A stretch of DNA of 64,000 bases from Cyclobacterium amurskyense (GCF_001050135.1 NZ_CP012040.1:930001-994000), one strand, 5' to 3'. Positions 8,758 through 18,999 are shown, numbered from the stretch's first letter. Numbers and translations are program-made. The notes: generated from the sequence alone by a model not told the origin.

Positions 8758-9810
8758 TCATTGGCCAGTCCAATTATTACCGACCACTTTACCATCTGAG
8801 TCGATAACAGTATTTCCATCATAACGATACGCCCCATCAGCACCAAACCATATACTTCCATCATTTGCTTCTAAAATCCCAAAAAGCATCTTGCCTTTAT
8901 TTGGATTTATTTCGCGTGCTATGGGCTTTTTATTGAGCAAGAATTTTTCATCATATTTGGAAAGCACCCAACCCCGATCAGTTGATGAACTCGTCCAAAT
9001 ATCACCATCTTTACCTTTGTAGACGTAACTTACGCCATTCTGAGTGATTTTGGTAAATGTACTGTCGTCATAGCGCCAAAGGCCAAACTGGCTACCCAGC
9101 CAGATAGTGCCTTTATTGTCTTCAATTATGGATCGAACATTGATAAACGGCTTGCCCTTATCCCTTAAAACTGTAAATGTTTCCCCATCATAAACGAAGG
9201 CATTTCCCCTTGTGCCAAACCAAAATTTCCCAGATTGGTCCTCAATTATAGAAGTAACTTCATTAGAATTGCGCTTAAGATTTGGATAAATTTCCCCTGC
9301 CCCGACTTCGCTCATATACTCTCCCTTCATCATATAGTTCTTAAATGATTCTCCATCAAAACGACTTGCTCCTCCATTGGCACCAAACCAAATATCCCCT
9401 TTACTGTCTTCATAAATAGTACCAATTTCATTGTTAACGAGGCCCTCCTTGGTCGTGAAATTTTTAAAAGTTTTACCATCGTAATAATAGACACCTGATC
9501 CAATAGTACCAAAGCACATATTGCCTTTGCTATCTTCTAAAACAGAAAAAAAGCGCGCCGAACTCACCTTACTGGTGATATTGGTAAAAGACTTCCCATC
9601 GTACCGGAATATCCCATCAAATGCAGCTATCCAGATAGCTCCCTTACTGTCTTGAATAATCGTTCGCGTTATACCTTGAGGTCCTTGCGAAGTGATTACT
9701 TCTTTTTTGATTTCAGGCTTAACACCATTTTTTGAGGACTCCGATTTGTCTTGATTTTGACAGGAAGTGCAAAAGACAAATAGGAAGAACAAAGCAGGTA
9801 GGTATTTCAT
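8758..9810 (-). CDS. Two-component-regulator-propeller-type beta-propeller lipoprotein
   Basis: About 350 residues. The start at 9810 (MKYLPALFF) places a lipobox (CTSC) after a short signal. The body is a chain of repeats of the kind EDSKGxIWFGxxxGxxxYDGxxFxN, each one blade, at least seven in number. This is the Reg_prop repeat that forms the sensor part of Bacteroidota hybrid two-component proteins. Here no membrane helix, kinase or regulator domain follows, so it is a free-standing surface or periplasmic propeller of unknown ligand. Confidence 0.85.
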   Translation of the reverse strand: MKYLPALFFLFVFCTSCQNQDKSESSKNGVKPEIKKEVITSQGPQGITRTIIQDSKGAIWIAAFDGIFRYDGKSFTNITSKVSSARFFSVLEDSKGNMCFGTIGSGVYYYDGKTFKNFTTKEGLVNNEIGTIYEDSKGDIWFGANGGASRFDGESFKNYMMKGEYMSEVGAGEIYPNLKRNSNEVTSIIEDQSGKFWFGTRGNAFVYDGETFTVLRDKGKPFINVRSIIEDNKGTIWLGSQFGLWRYDDSTFTKITQNGVSYVYKGKDGDIWTSSSTDRGWVLSKYDEKFLLNKKPIAREINPNKGKMLFGILEANDGSIWFGADGAYRYDGNTVIDSDGKVVGNNWTGQ

Positions 9811-10281
9811 AATTTTCTCATTTTTAGCACCAAGCATCCCAACAAAGCTACTTGGTTTTAATAAAACACGTGTAGAAATAGGCGAAAGTTGATTGGAAAG
9901 CATAATGTGAATATCAGTACTGAATCTTTGTGTTTCAGGAATGTGAAAATGGTGTCCACTGGAGTCAGCACAAATACATGGTAAGTGTAAGCGTTACTAA
10001 TGCTGCATTCTAAAGTGGCTTATTGACTTGCCTTGGTCTGTGCATGGGGAAGTGAGGTAGGGCAATGGATGTATTATGCTCCTATCTATTCACAGGCAAG
10101 ACACTCAACTAACGGATAAAGTGCAGCCTGAACTTTACCCTTCCTGCAATATCACTTCAATCTAAATAAGTTTTTATGGTTTTAAAAGAATCTCTTACCC
10201 TATATGGATAAATATCTTGGTCTTGATGGATGATGACATTTCTAGATGCATGGCTTTGTAATAAGATCTAAATTAAAGATT
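9811..10281. other. Gap without recognisable gene
   Basis: This stretch upstream of the propeller lipoprotein and downstream of the small membrane protein holds no convincing ORF, no dispersed repeat and no hairpin-plus-T-run that I can support. It presumably contains the propeller gene's promoter. Confidence 0.4.
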
Positions 10282-10731
10282 TTATAAGCTATCGGAATCT
10301 TCAATCATCTCAATAAGCTCCCAATCCGCTATGTAGTTCTCACATAAAGTAAATTTATCTTTAATGGGCTTATTTAATGGCACAAGTTCGTGGTTGCTAC
10401 GTTGGTATTGGAAATCTAAATTTACATCAATTTGATCGGGTGAGAAGGTTAAAGTTGTTCCGTTATCCCTCCATGTTCCGCTTACAAAACCATTATCCTG
10501 ACTACAACCATGATAACTGAATCTAAATGTGCTGTCCTTCATAAGGACTAAAGACTTGCCATAAATTCCATAATCTCCACAATAAGATTTGAGTACCTGT
10601 TCATTTTGTTTTTCGCTGGTAAGGAATAGCAGAATGCCTGAAAATATCGCAACAAGCGTGAATGTCCCAACCCAGTTTACCCGTCTGTTGGAATGCGTTT
10701 TTCTGTTTCTATTTGAAAACTTTTTTCCCAT
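10282..10731 (-). CDS. Hypothetical protein with one N-terminal membrane helix
   Basis: 149 residues. A basic N-terminus (KKFSNRNRKTHSNRR) is followed by one hydrophobic segment at about residues 20-40, then a soluble part that includes YCGDYGIYGKSLVLMKD and SGTWRDNGTTLTFSPD. That pattern is reminiscent of small beta-rich lipocalin-like or META-like domains that measure a 'no-product' strand. I do not recognise the family. The positive-inside rule predicts an N-in topology with the soluble part in the periplasm. Confidence 0.6.
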   Translation of the reverse strand: MGKKFSNRNRKTHSNRRVNWVGTFTLVAIFSGILLFLTSEKQNEQVLKSYCGDYGIYGKSLVLMKDSTFRFSYHGCSQDNGFVSGTWRDNGTTLTFSPDQIDVNLDFQYQRSNHELVPLNKPIKDKFTLCENYIADWELIEMIEDSDSL

Positions 10732-11073
10732 TGTGTTTAGTTCCCACTGATATCCAGCCTAATATTAATTATAAAGATTGGAATCCTCTCATTTTAACCT
10801 CTCTACTAAACTAGTTTATTTCTAATTGTTATAAAAGAATAGAAACGTACAAAAAAAACACTGAGTCAAATAAAAACTCACCATTGGACAATTTAAAAAC
10901 CCTTTAAATAGCCCTCCAAAAGCAAGATTGAAAAATTGAAGTTTATTACTATTTGAAGTTTAAAGATTCTCCTTATTGCTTTTAACTTCATTTTTGTGAA
11001 TATAAAATCGCAGGCATGAAAAATTTTTCTAGAAACTTTCTATATTCGCACAAACTTTTGAAAGCCAGGTTTT
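10732..11073. other. Divergent intergenic region
   Basis: An AT-rich spacer between divergently transcribed genes. A TATATTCG sequence near 11040, one mismatch from the Bacteroidota -7 box TAnnTTTG, precedes the Ppx/GppA gene by about 30 bases and could be its promoter. I see no gene or repeat here. Confidence 0.3.
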
Positions 11074-12039
11074 ATGAAAAAGAAGGCGGCAGTCATCGAC
11101 ATGGGTACCAATACCTTTCATTTGCTAATGATAGCATTTGACAGCAATGGTTTTGAGGTAATCTACCAGGAAAAAGTACCTGTGAAAATTGGTCAGGGGG
11201 GCATCAATCAAAACCTTATCCTACCAGAAGCCGAAAAACGTGGCTTACATACCCTCGGGCACTTCCAAAACCTGATTAAAGGCGAGGAAATTACCCGAAT
11301 TTTCGCTTTTGCCACGAGTGCTGTCAGGAATGCTGACAATGGACTTGCATTTATCCATAAAATAAAACAGCAAACCGGTATTGAGGTGCAAATTATTGAT
11401 GGAGAAAGGGAGGCAGAGTTAATTTATAAAGGCATCCGACAAAGTGCTTGCCTCAACGAAGAGAATGCCCTGATGATGGACATCGGAGGAGGCTCTGTAG
11501 AATTCATTATTGGCAATGAAGAAGATATCCTCTGGAAAGGTAGTTTTGAAATAGGAGGCCAAAGACTGCTAGACTTGTTTCATTACCATGACCCCATCTT
11601 GCCTGAAGAAGTAGAGAAACTTTCTGATTATTTATCCAAAAAGTTACTCCCACTTACCAATGCCATAAAAGAACATGCTCCTGAACAACTTATTGGTGCC
11701 TCAGGTACCTTTGACACCTTAACGGACATGTACCTTGCAAACGAAGGAAAGAAAAAAGACAGAAAAATAATCAAGCATTTTTTACCAGTTACTGATTTTG
11801 AGGCAATGGCTACAGACCTTTTGCTCTTAGACAAAGCAAAACGACTCAAAATCCCTGGCATGATCCCAATGAGAGTGGACATGATCGTAGTAGCCTCCTG
11901 CCTGATTCGCTTTATTTTACAGCACGTTAAAACAAACAAGCTAATTTGTTCCACCTATTCACTAAAAGAAGGGGCCGTCTCAGAAGCCATGGCAAAGGTG
12001 GCAGAGAAAAATAATTCTAGCTTAGCTACCACACAATAA
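11074..12039 (+). CDS. Ppx/GppA-family exopolyphosphatase
   Basis: 321 residues with the ASKHA-fold phosphate motifs: AVIDMGTNTFHLL at the N-terminus (phosphate 1) and MMDIGGGSVEFII near residue 140 (phosphate 2), plus FATSAVRNADNG. The family hydrolyses inorganic polyphosphate or pppGpp in the cytoplasm. The protein is of the short form, with no C-terminal HD domain, common in Bacteroidota. It starts at an ATG right after a TTTT-rich leader. Whether it prefers polyP or pppGpp cannot be read from sequence. Confidence 0.9.
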   Translation: MKKKAAVIDMGTNTFHLLMIAFDSNGFEVIYQEKVPVKIGQGGINQNLILPEAEKRGLHTLGHFQNLIKGEEITRIFAFATSAVRNADNGLAFIHKIKQQTGIEVQIIDGEREAELIYKGIRQSACLNEENALMMDIGGGSVEFIIGNEEDILWKGSFEIGGQRLLDLFHYHDPILPEEVEKLSDYLSKKLLPLTNAIKEHAPEQLIGASGTFDTLTDMYLANEGKKKDRKIIKHFLPVTDFEAMATDLLLLDKAKRLKIPGMIPMRVDMIVVASCLIRFILQHVKTNKLICSTYSLKEGAVSEAMAKVAEKNNSSLATTQ

Positions 12040-12114
12040 ATCGAGGAAATTCTTCCTATACGCATTATCTTTTTGCATTTTTGTACCATTGATCACCCAA
12101 TTCCTTGTCCAAAA

Positions 12115-13188
12115 ATGAATTTCACACACCATCAATTAGAAAAATTTACAATTGCTGTTTTACAAAAAATAGGATGCCCTGAAGAAGATGCGAAAACGGC
12201 CGCTGCCGTGCTTCTTTCTGCTGACCTTCGTGGCGTAGACTCCCATGGTGTAGCCCGCTTATCGGGCTATGTCAGGTTATGGGAAGCCGGAAGGATAAAT
12301 CCTACGCCTAACGTTCAGGTAGTGCATGAAACGCCAAGTACCGCTGTAGTAGACGGTGATGCTGGTCTGGGTTTGGTAGTCGCTCCTTATGCCATGAAAG
12401 TGGCCATCGAAAAAGCCAAAATAGCTGGAACTGGATGGGTGTCTGTAAAAAACTCCAACCACTATGGAATTGCGGGAGTCCATGCCATGCAAGCCTTGCA
12501 ACATGACATGATTGGCATTTCGCTTACCAATGCAAGTCCTTTGGTAAGCCCTACTTTTTCTAAAGAGCGCCTTCTGGGCACCAACCCAATTTCGGTGGCC
12601 ATTCCTGCTAAAGAGCAACCCCCATTTGTACTGGACATGGCAACCACCACTGCGGCCAATGGAAAATTGGAAATTTTGCAGAGAAAAAAAGGACAGGCTC
12701 CAGCCGGTTGGATACAGGACAAGGATGGGAAATCCACGACTGATCCATTGGGTGTAAAAGATGGGGGTGCACTTTTACCCTTAGGAGGAGACAGGGAACA
12801 TGGTTCCCAAAAAGGCTATGGCTTAGGCGCGGTGGTAGATATATTTTCAGCGGTGCTTTCCGGAGCCAATTATGGCCCATGGGTACCTCCCTTCGTCGCA
12901 TTTTTGGAACCGCACCCTAATCCTGTAGGGGAAGGCTTGGGTCATTTCTTTGGCGCCATGCGCGTGGATGCTTTCCGACCTGCAGACGAATTCAAAGATC
13001 ATATGGACAATTGGATCGGCAGATTTAGAGAAGCTACACCAATAGATGGGCATGAGAAAGTATTAATTCCAGGAGATCCTGAACGTGAACTGGAAGCAGA
13101 AAGAAGAGCCAAAGGCATTCCTTTACTTACAGCAGTTGTAGATGATTTACGCGCCCTTGGCGATAAATTGGGCGTTGACTGGGAATAA
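12115..13188 (+). CDS. Ldh-family (malate/L-lactate/ureidoglycolate-type) dehydrogenase
   Basis: About 357 residues from the ATG at 12115 (MNFTHHQLEKF). The upstream ATG at 12073 would add 14 residues without family similarity. Marks of the type-2 malate/lactate dehydrogenase fold are LLSADLRGVDSHGVARL, SVKNSNHYGIAG with the catalytic His, LGTNPISVAIP and the glycine-rich HGSQKGYGL. The enzyme is an NAD(P)-dependent cytosolic 2-hydroxyacid oxidoreductase; substrate is undetermined. The next gene, a transporter, starts only about 14 bases downstream, so the two are probably co-transcribed. Confidence 0.9.
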   Translation: MNFTHHQLEKFTIAVLQKIGCPEEDAKTAAAVLLSADLRGVDSHGVARLSGYVRLWEAGRINPTPNVQVVHETPSTAVVDGDAGLGLVVAPYAMKVAIEKAKIAGTGWVSVKNSNHYGIAGVHAMQALQHDMIGISLTNASPLVSPTFSKERLLGTNPISVAIPAKEQPPFVLDMATTTAANGKLEILQRKKGQAPAGWIQDKDGKSTTDPLGVKDGGALLPLGGDREHGSQKGYGLGAVVDIFSAVLSGANYGPWVPPFVAFLEPHPNPVGEGLGHFFGAMRVDAFRPADEFKDHMDNWIGRFREATPIDGHEKVLIPGDPERELEAERRAKGIPLLTAVVDDLRALGDKLGVDWE

Positions 13189-13202
13189 TCCAACGATATC
13201 AA

Positions 13203-14453
13203 TTGAAAATAAAACAATTTTTAAAGACTTTAGGACCGGGTATTCTCTTTGCGAGCACAGCCATTGGTGTTTCGCACCTAGTGCAAAGCACGAAAGCAGG
13301 TGCAGAATATGGCTTTGGCTTGGTGGGATTTATTATCGCAGCAAATCTATTCAAGTGGCCTTTCTTCGAATTTGGCTCCAGGTATGCAGCAGCCACCGGA
13401 CAGTCACTAATCGATGGCTACCAAAAAATCAGCCCTTGGTTTTCCCGTCTGTATTTGGGGATAAACCTCGTCTCCATGTTTTTTGTAAATGCAGCTGTGA
13501 GTTTAGTAGCAGCAGGTTTTTTACAAAACTTATTCAATATTGAATTGGCCGCTATCTATTTCTTTGTTCCATCAGTAGTCTTGTTACTTTTCTCTTTTTC
13601 CTTTCTGGCACTGGGAAGGTATTCACTGCTAGATTCTGGAATTAAGATTATTGGTAGCTTTATGTTTGTCAGCACGCTCTTGGCATTCTTTATTGCAATT
13701 TTCGATGGCCCAAAGGTACCGATTCAAAACTTCTCTATTTTTGCTCATCTTACACCCCATTCATTGCCATTTGTAATTGCACTGATGGGCTGGATGCCGG
13801 CAGCCATTGACTCCTCCACCTGGAACAGTCTCTGGACCATTGCCAGAAGCAAACAAAGTGGCTATGCCCCCACCGTCAAAGAATCGGTTTTTGAATTCAA
13901 TATTGGCTATTGGATCTCTGCTACCTTGTCCATTTGTTTTGTAGTGCTTGGTGCTTTTTTGCTTTTCAACACAGGGAACCTACTTCCCGACAATAATGTA
14001 GCTTTTGCCACTGGGGTGGTCAATCTCTATACCGCACAGCTGGGCTCTTGGACATTTATAATCATTGCCGCTGCAGGTTTTTCCATTATGCTAGGCACTT
14101 GCATTGGGGTCATGGATGGTTATGCCCGCTCCACGGCAAGGGTAATTGCCGTGATGCGCAATCAGGAGGAAAAGCAATCAGATTACCTGCTCTGGCTGGT
14201 GCTAATCACCCTTGGAGGCATGCTGGTCATCGGTCTTTTTATGGCTTCATTTAACCAACTTATTGGTCTGGCCACCACTATCTCTTTCCTGATAGCGCCC
14301 ATTATAGCGATGCTTAACTACAAGTTGATTTTCAGCCAACATTTAACAAAGAAACAACAACCTGGCAAGGCCATGCAATGGCTTTCCATTGCCGGAATTG
14401 GCTTTCTTTTCCTGTTTTCATTTGTACTTATCTATTTCAATTGGTTTCAATAG
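13203..14453 (+). CDS. Nramp-related transporter lacking canonical metal motifs
   Basis: 416 residues with about 11 membrane helices. The start is TTG at 13203, chosen because the conserved opening (KTLGPGILFASTAIGVSH) begins straight after it and no ATG is available. The overall pattern matches the Nramp/SLC11 family. However, helix 1 has no DPGN metal-binding motif, and helix 6 reads MGWMPAAIDSS instead of the usual MPH motif. It therefore belongs with divergent Nramp-related proteins whose substrate may not be Mn or Fe. It is coupled to the upstream dehydrogenase, which hints at a shared organic or metal substrate pathway (inference). Confidence 0.85.
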   Translation: MKIKQFLKTLGPGILFASTAIGVSHLVQSTKAGAEYGFGLVGFIIAANLFKWPFFEFGSRYAAATGQSLIDGYQKISPWFSRLYLGINLVSMFFVNAAVSLVAAGFLQNLFNIELAAIYFFVPSVVLLLFSFSFLALGRYSLLDSGIKIIGSFMFVSTLLAFFIAIFDGPKVPIQNFSIFAHLTPHSLPFVIALMGWMPAAIDSSTWNSLWTIARSKQSGYAPTVKESVFEFNIGYWISATLSICFVVLGAFLLFNTGNLLPDNNVAFATGVVNLYTAQLGSWTFIIIAAAGFSIMLGTCIGVMDGYARSTARVIAVMRNQEEKQSDYLLWLVLITLGGMLVIGLFMASFNQLIGLATTISFLIAPIIAMLNYKLIFSQHLTKKQQPGKAMQWLSIAGIGFLFLFSFVLIYFNWFQ

Positions 14454-14568
14454 GCCTGCAAATGTCCTCGATTTCAATTCGAAATGGCTCGATATTCCCG
14501 TATAAATCCTCCGGCCCACTTGTCAAGAGAGACAAAGGGAGATTTATTTCGTGAATATTCTAAAACCA

Positions 14569-16761
14569 CTAAATCAATACTTTATCAAACTCCACCTCCT
14601 GCGCGGCCAATACAAAGACCTTAGTAGGCAGGGATTTGGTACGTTCTTTTAACCTTACATAATAATCTTCGAAAGCCCCTTCTTCTTCAGGCACTGCCAA
14701 GCCCATCATGATCATGTCGCTGTTTTTTGATTCTTCAGCCATGATGTCCCAAAAATTTCTACCATCAGCAATTAATATCTGGTAATCAAAACCGGTTCGC
14801 ATTCCTTCAAAAATCCTATCTAAATTTTCCTTTGCACCCCCATAAGCTTCCTTATTGGGAACTACCATTTTCACATTTACAGAAGCCTGTTGCCATTCCC
14901 TACTGTTTTTTAACAAGTAGGCCAAAATGATCATCAAACTACCATTTTTCTTTAATCCTCCCCACCATATATCAATAACTTCTTTCTTCTTGAAACCTAT
15001 ATTGTCCTCATCCTGAACAATGATTACGTTTTTCTTGGATTTAAAAAAGTGCCGTATCATTTCTGAATAAGGAAGTAAATTCCTGTTCTCTCTGGTATCT
15101 CCCAGCAATATCGTATTGGGCACCAACTGCCCCAAACCATAGGAATTGACCATATGCATGGCACCTGAAAATGGATCTGGCGCCCTGACCACCCTAACCA
15201 ATGCCTGAACATTTTTGTTGACCAGGTAATCCATAATTCTATTCTCAAAATCTTTTACTTTCTCCTGAGGAACATTGGATTCAGACACAATGGTGGTCAC
15301 AGTAAACAAGGCATTCCCATTCGTAATGTCATCCGCAAGTTCTATCAAACGCCACCTTTTCCCTGGTGACCCTGACAAAACAAGGATATTGGGCCGCCAG
15401 CTTTTGGCATTGCCTTCTTTTTCTAGCCTGAATAAAGCGTACCTGATAATGGAAGAAAATACTCCCCTCCCTAAGCCTCCCCAGGTCGCTTCTATTTTTC
15501 GCCTTTCCAGCCAAACAAAAATGATAGCAATCACAAGAAAGGCCATAAATGTGGCCAATGCATTGATCAATAACATCACACCCGCACAACCAAGCGCTCC
15601 CAATAATGAAAAAATCCAATGCACCTTAAATTTAGGCCTGAAAGAAGCACTACCCAAAAACCGCTCTGTGGCCGCAGTGATATTTAAAACGGCATAGGTG
15701 GTTAGAAAAAACATGGTTAAAACAGGAGCAATAAGGTTTAAATTACCGAAATACACTGTTACCAAGGTCAAGCCAATGGTGAAAACCGTAGCTGCACGGG
15801 GAATTTTCTCTTTCCCCTCTACTTTACTGAATATCCCCGCCCATTTAGGCAATATTTTATCATTGGCCAGGGCTTGTAATACCCTGGGAGCCCCCAATAA
15901 ACTACCTGTTGCACTAGAAAGGGTTGCGCCCCATATGCCAAGCACAATGGCTCCTCCCCAAATGGCGATATCCTGCATGATCAAGGGATTTTCGATCAGG
16001 GTAGAAGCATCTGCTCTGCTCGCCAATATTACTGGCAAAATCATATAAATCAAATAGCCTACGCCTATGGCCATAAAGGTACCCTTGGGTATGGATTTGG
16101 CTGGATCTTTTAAATCTCCCGACATATTAACGCCGGCCATAATACCTGTCACCGCGGGGAAAAAGATGGCAAAAACCTGCCAAAAATCAACAGATTGAGC
16201 AGCAGGCACTCCCCAAAGCTCAATCTGCGAATCTTCCATTGGACTGCCCAAAGCCAGGGACAATAAGGAAATGGCGATTAAACCCATGATAAAAAACTGG
16301 GATTTAATGGTCGCGGTAGTGGAAAACAAAGCCAAACCGCCTAGAAACAAGGTTGTAATTATGCCAACCCATTTTATATCCAAAGTAGGGAAGATAGCGA
16401 CTACTGATTCCGAAAAACCAATAACGTACAAAGAAACAGAAAATGCCTGGGCCAGGTACAGGGGTATCCCTACCGCCCCACCAATTTCTGCCCCCAATGA
16501 CCTACTGATCAAAAAGTAGGCGCCTCCACCTTTGACCGGTGCATTTGTGGCAATGGCAGAAATGGACAAGGAGGTCAGGAAAGTAATGGTTGTGGAAAGC
16601 GTTACGATCAATAGGGTCCCAATCAACCCCACATTTCCCACTACCCAACCAAACCTCAGGTACATGATTACACCAAGGATAGTAAGTAAAGAGGGAGTAA
16701 AAACCCCTCCAAAGGTACCTAGCTTGGTAGAGCTGGTTTTGTTTATATTTCTGATGTTCAT
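14569..16761 (-). CDS. SLC12-type cation-chloride cotransporter / APC permease
   Basis: 730 residues. The N-terminal 430 residues hold about 12 membrane helices with the SLC12-typical opening KLGTFGGVFTPSLLTILGV, then PVKGGGAYFLISRSLG. The C-terminal 290 residues are soluble and resemble the cytosolic regulatory region of cation-chloride cotransporters (NILVLSGSPGKRW, VVPNKEAYGGAKENLD, DMIMMGLAVPEEE). It probably moves Na, K and/or Cl across the inner membrane. It is convergent with the Nramp-related gene. A long antisense ORF in this region is a shadow. Confidence 0.88.
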   Translation of the reverse strand: MNIRNINKTSSTKLGTFGGVFTPSLLTILGVIMYLRFGWVVGNVGLIGTLLIVTLSTTITFLTSLSISAIATNAPVKGGGAYFLISRSLGAEIGGAVGIPLYLAQAFSVSLYVIGFSESVVAIFPTLDIKWVGIITTLFLGGLALFSTTATIKSQFFIMGLIAISLLSLALGSPMEDSQIELWGVPAAQSVDFWQVFAIFFPAVTGIMAGVNMSGDLKDPAKSIPKGTFMAIGVGYLIYMILPVILASRADASTLIENPLIMQDIAIWGGAIVLGIWGATLSSATGSLLGAPRVLQALANDKILPKWAGIFSKVEGKEKIPRAATVFTIGLTLVTVYFGNLNLIAPVLTMFFLTTYAVLNITAATERFLGSASFRPKFKVHWIFSLLGALGCAGVMLLINALATFMAFLVIAIIFVWLERRKIEATWGGLGRGVFSSIIRYALFRLEKEGNAKSWRPNILVLSGSPGKRWRLIELADDITNGNALFTVTTIVSESNVPQEKVKDFENRIMDYLVNKNVQALVRVVRAPDPFSGAMHMVNSYGLGQLVPNTILLGDTRENRNLLPYSEMIRHFFKSKKNVIIVQDEDNIGFKKKEVIDIWWGGLKKNGSLMIILAYLLKNSREWQQASVNVKMVVPNKEAYGGAKENLDRIFEGMRTGFDYQILIADGRNFWDIMAEESKNSDMIMMGLAVPEEEGAFEDYYVRLKERTKSLPTKVFVLAAQEVEFDKVLI

Positions 16762-17026
16762 ACGAATGTTCTACTTTCTAAATACTGGCTTTTTGATGGG
16801 CTTTAAGTTTTCATTCAGGCCAATTTTGCTGGCCATTCTTCCGAATGAAACGGAGGCTTCAAAACATCCAATAAGCTGGTAATTCCTTAATAACAATCCA
16901 TATCCCCCTCACAGCACAATTCCTTTGGCAGGACCTTATAATCCAAAGGAAAGGCACAGCCATTGTTCACGCAATTGCAAAACTCGAGTTAGGTAAAAAC
17001 TAAGGTTAATTTGGATCGAAAGCTAT

Positions 17027-18781
17027 TTATTTCTTCTTTTTTAGCAAAACTACCCAATCTAAATCGGGATCGCTTGGAGCTTTTCCCAGAGCCGTCATAC
17101 CTTCACCTGAAACCTCTTTTAGCGCTTCATTCTGGGACCAATTTCCCGTTCTGGGATCGAACCATTGAATTTCAAACACCCCGGCAGGCAAATTGAGTTC
17201 CCCCTCTCCTACTTCCCGGAGATAAACAACATATACCTCTTCATTGGCAGAAAGCACCCAACTATTGGCATCCTGCGATGTTTGTGGCTCTAGTTGCTGA
17301 TAGGGAATACCACTTTCAGTAAAAAAGCTTTTGGCATGCTTCATTATCTCCCAATAGTCAGTATATTTCCTGTAATCCTGAATCCTTAAATCCTCTCCTT
17401 TTCCAATATATACTTCCATTCCAGCAGCTCCGGCCATTAGGGATGCCCAAAGAGAATTCTTCCTCCAGGTAGCTACTTCAGGAAACTCCGGACTTGTATA
17501 TGGCTCATCATAGGTGACCACCCATGGATGTCCGGCTGCTTCGGACTCATTCCGCCAATGCAAAATACGTCCATAACCATGCTCAACATTTTGGTAATTT
17601 CCTTGAAAGCTAATCCCCGTATAAGATGAGTCCCCCAGCAAATCTTCAAAAATGGCATCCGTGGTAGACGGCCCATTATGGACAACGATTAATTCATTAT
17701 AAGGAAGCAAGTCACTTAGGTATGCTGCAAATTGTTTTCTCTGGTCAGAGCTAATCGACTTTCCATATGTGGGGTCTTTTTCCCAGCCGTTCTCCTCTCC
17801 TATATTCCAGGTAACTGCATTGAGATAACCAAATCTCGCTGCCAACTCCCTATAAAAGACCTTTCTACTGTTTGCAAAATCGCCTCCTTCATTGTGTTCA
17901 AAGTAAGATTGATTCTCTTGTTCTGACAATACAAACTGAGTCATCAACCCTTCTTGCATCATGTAATCAAAAAGATATTGCCACTGATCTAGCTTAGAAA
18001 CATCGTATAGATAATAATCGTCTTTGCCTTTCCATGGAAAAGCCGCCTTGCCATCGCCATAAGCATTCATTAATAAAAAATAATGGGAATTGATTCCTTG
18101 TTCTTTCAGGTAATTGATCACTCCTACTATTCCTTTGCCCTTATCTCCTTGCCATAAAAGGTCTCCCTCTTTCCAATCAGAGACATGGTCCTTATAATCT
18201 CTATCCGTGTCGGTTCCGTCAAAACCTTTGTATTGAAGCAGTACTTCAGGAGCATTGGCTCCCATTTTAAAAAAATAATCCCCATTGCTAAATTGAAGGA
18301 AGTGCTCCCCTATATACTGTAGTTTCCCTTTGCCCAAAAATCCAGACTCGGACCTATCTTCTGGCAATACCGTAAAACTTCCTTTTTGCTTGTCAAAGGC
18401 CAAACTGCTAGCAGTGGAATTGTCTGTAGCAATGGCTATATTTTCACCTTCCAAAAATCTGACTTCATACTCCCATTCACCTGCTTTCAGAGGCAACAAA
18501 TGCGCTCTCCAGATCTTTCCTGTTTCTGCACCAGTTTCACCAGCATTTCCATCTGCTGCAAAATAACCTGGAACAAGGATCTGCTGACCATCAGGATCCG
18601 TAAAACTCATTTCCATCCGGTAATTCAAAAATGTCGATTTATCTTCAGTAAGTTCTGGCCCCTCCCATGAAAAGGTCAACTTTTGGTAGGCCTTGAAATT
18701 CCCGGTAATATTTGGTGTTTGTCCACAGGAAACAAGAAGAAAACCTATAAACAAAAAACATATCATTGATATACGAGGCAT
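17027..18781 (-). CDS. DUF5060-type glycoside hydrolase lipoprotein with collagen-binding-like C-terminal domain
   Basis: About 584 residues from the ATG at 18781 (MPRISMICFLF), which puts lipobox LVSC in place. Domain order: a DUF5060-like beta-sandwich at about 30-140 (LTFSWEGPEL, PLKAGEWEYEVRF), a TIM barrel at about 160-500 with TWNIGEENGWE (candidate acid/base Glu) and WVVTYDEPY (candidate nucleophile region), and a C-terminal putative collagen-binding domain (VFEIQWFDPRTGNW). Its architecture resembles the partial gene at the left edge. The product is a likely surface-attached polysaccharide hydrolase; the substrate is unknown. Confidence 0.82.
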   Translation of the reverse strand: MPRISMICFLFIGFLLVSCGQTPNITGNFKAYQKLTFSWEGPELTEDKSTFLNYRMEMSFTDPDGQQILVPGYFAADGNAGETGAETGKIWRAHLLPLKAGEWEYEVRFLEGENIAIATDNSTASSLAFDKQKGSFTVLPEDRSESGFLGKGKLQYIGEHFLQFSNGDYFFKMGANAPEVLLQYKGFDGTDTDRDYKDHVSDWKEGDLLWQGDKGKGIVGVINYLKEQGINSHYFLLMNAYGDGKAAFPWKGKDDYYLYDVSKLDQWQYLFDYMMQEGLMTQFVLSEQENQSYFEHNEGGDFANSRKVFYRELAARFGYLNAVTWNIGEENGWEKDPTYGKSISSDQRKQFAAYLSDLLPYNELIVVHNGPSTTDAIFEDLLGDSSYTGISFQGNYQNVEHGYGRILHWRNESEAAGHPWVVTYDEPYTSPEFPEVATWRKNSLWASLMAGAAGMEVYIGKGEDLRIQDYRKYTDYWEIMKHAKSFFTESGIPYQQLEPQTSQDANSWVLSANEEVYVVYLREVGEGELNLPAGVFEIQWFDPRTGNWSQNEALKEVSGEGMTALGKAPSDPDLDWVVLLKKKK

Positions 18782-18991
18782 AAAATCAAATTTAAAGGTT
18801 GGAATCAGCACTAAATATAGGAAAAGCAAAGACTAATTCATAAAGAGTTTTTCCCTTATAAATAAAAGCTCAAAAAGCATGGAATTCAGCTTACGGAAAA
18901 TGAATGTAAGAATCAATATGGACAAATAATGCGTATTGCACAGGTCATTTACACTTGAAAAAGCCACAACTTTATGGATTGATATATCGTG

Positions 18992-18999
18992 TATCTTTG
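18992..18999 (+). promoter_or_regulatory. Candidate Bacteroidota -7 box
   Basis: TATCTTTG is an exact fit to the Bacteroidota primary-sigma -7 consensus TAnnTTTG, about 43 bases before the M13 peptidase ATG. A TTTA at 18971-18974 could serve as a weak -33 element with a 17-base spacer. Confidence 0.5.

Noticed and set aside
12277..13053. Minus-strand ORFs within the Ldh-family gene
   Set aside because: Antisense shadows; the plus-strand frame has clear catalytic and NAD-binding motifs.
15275..16048. Long plus-strand ORFs over the SLC12-like gene
   Set aside because: They are shadows of the well-supported minus-strand transporter, with no family features.
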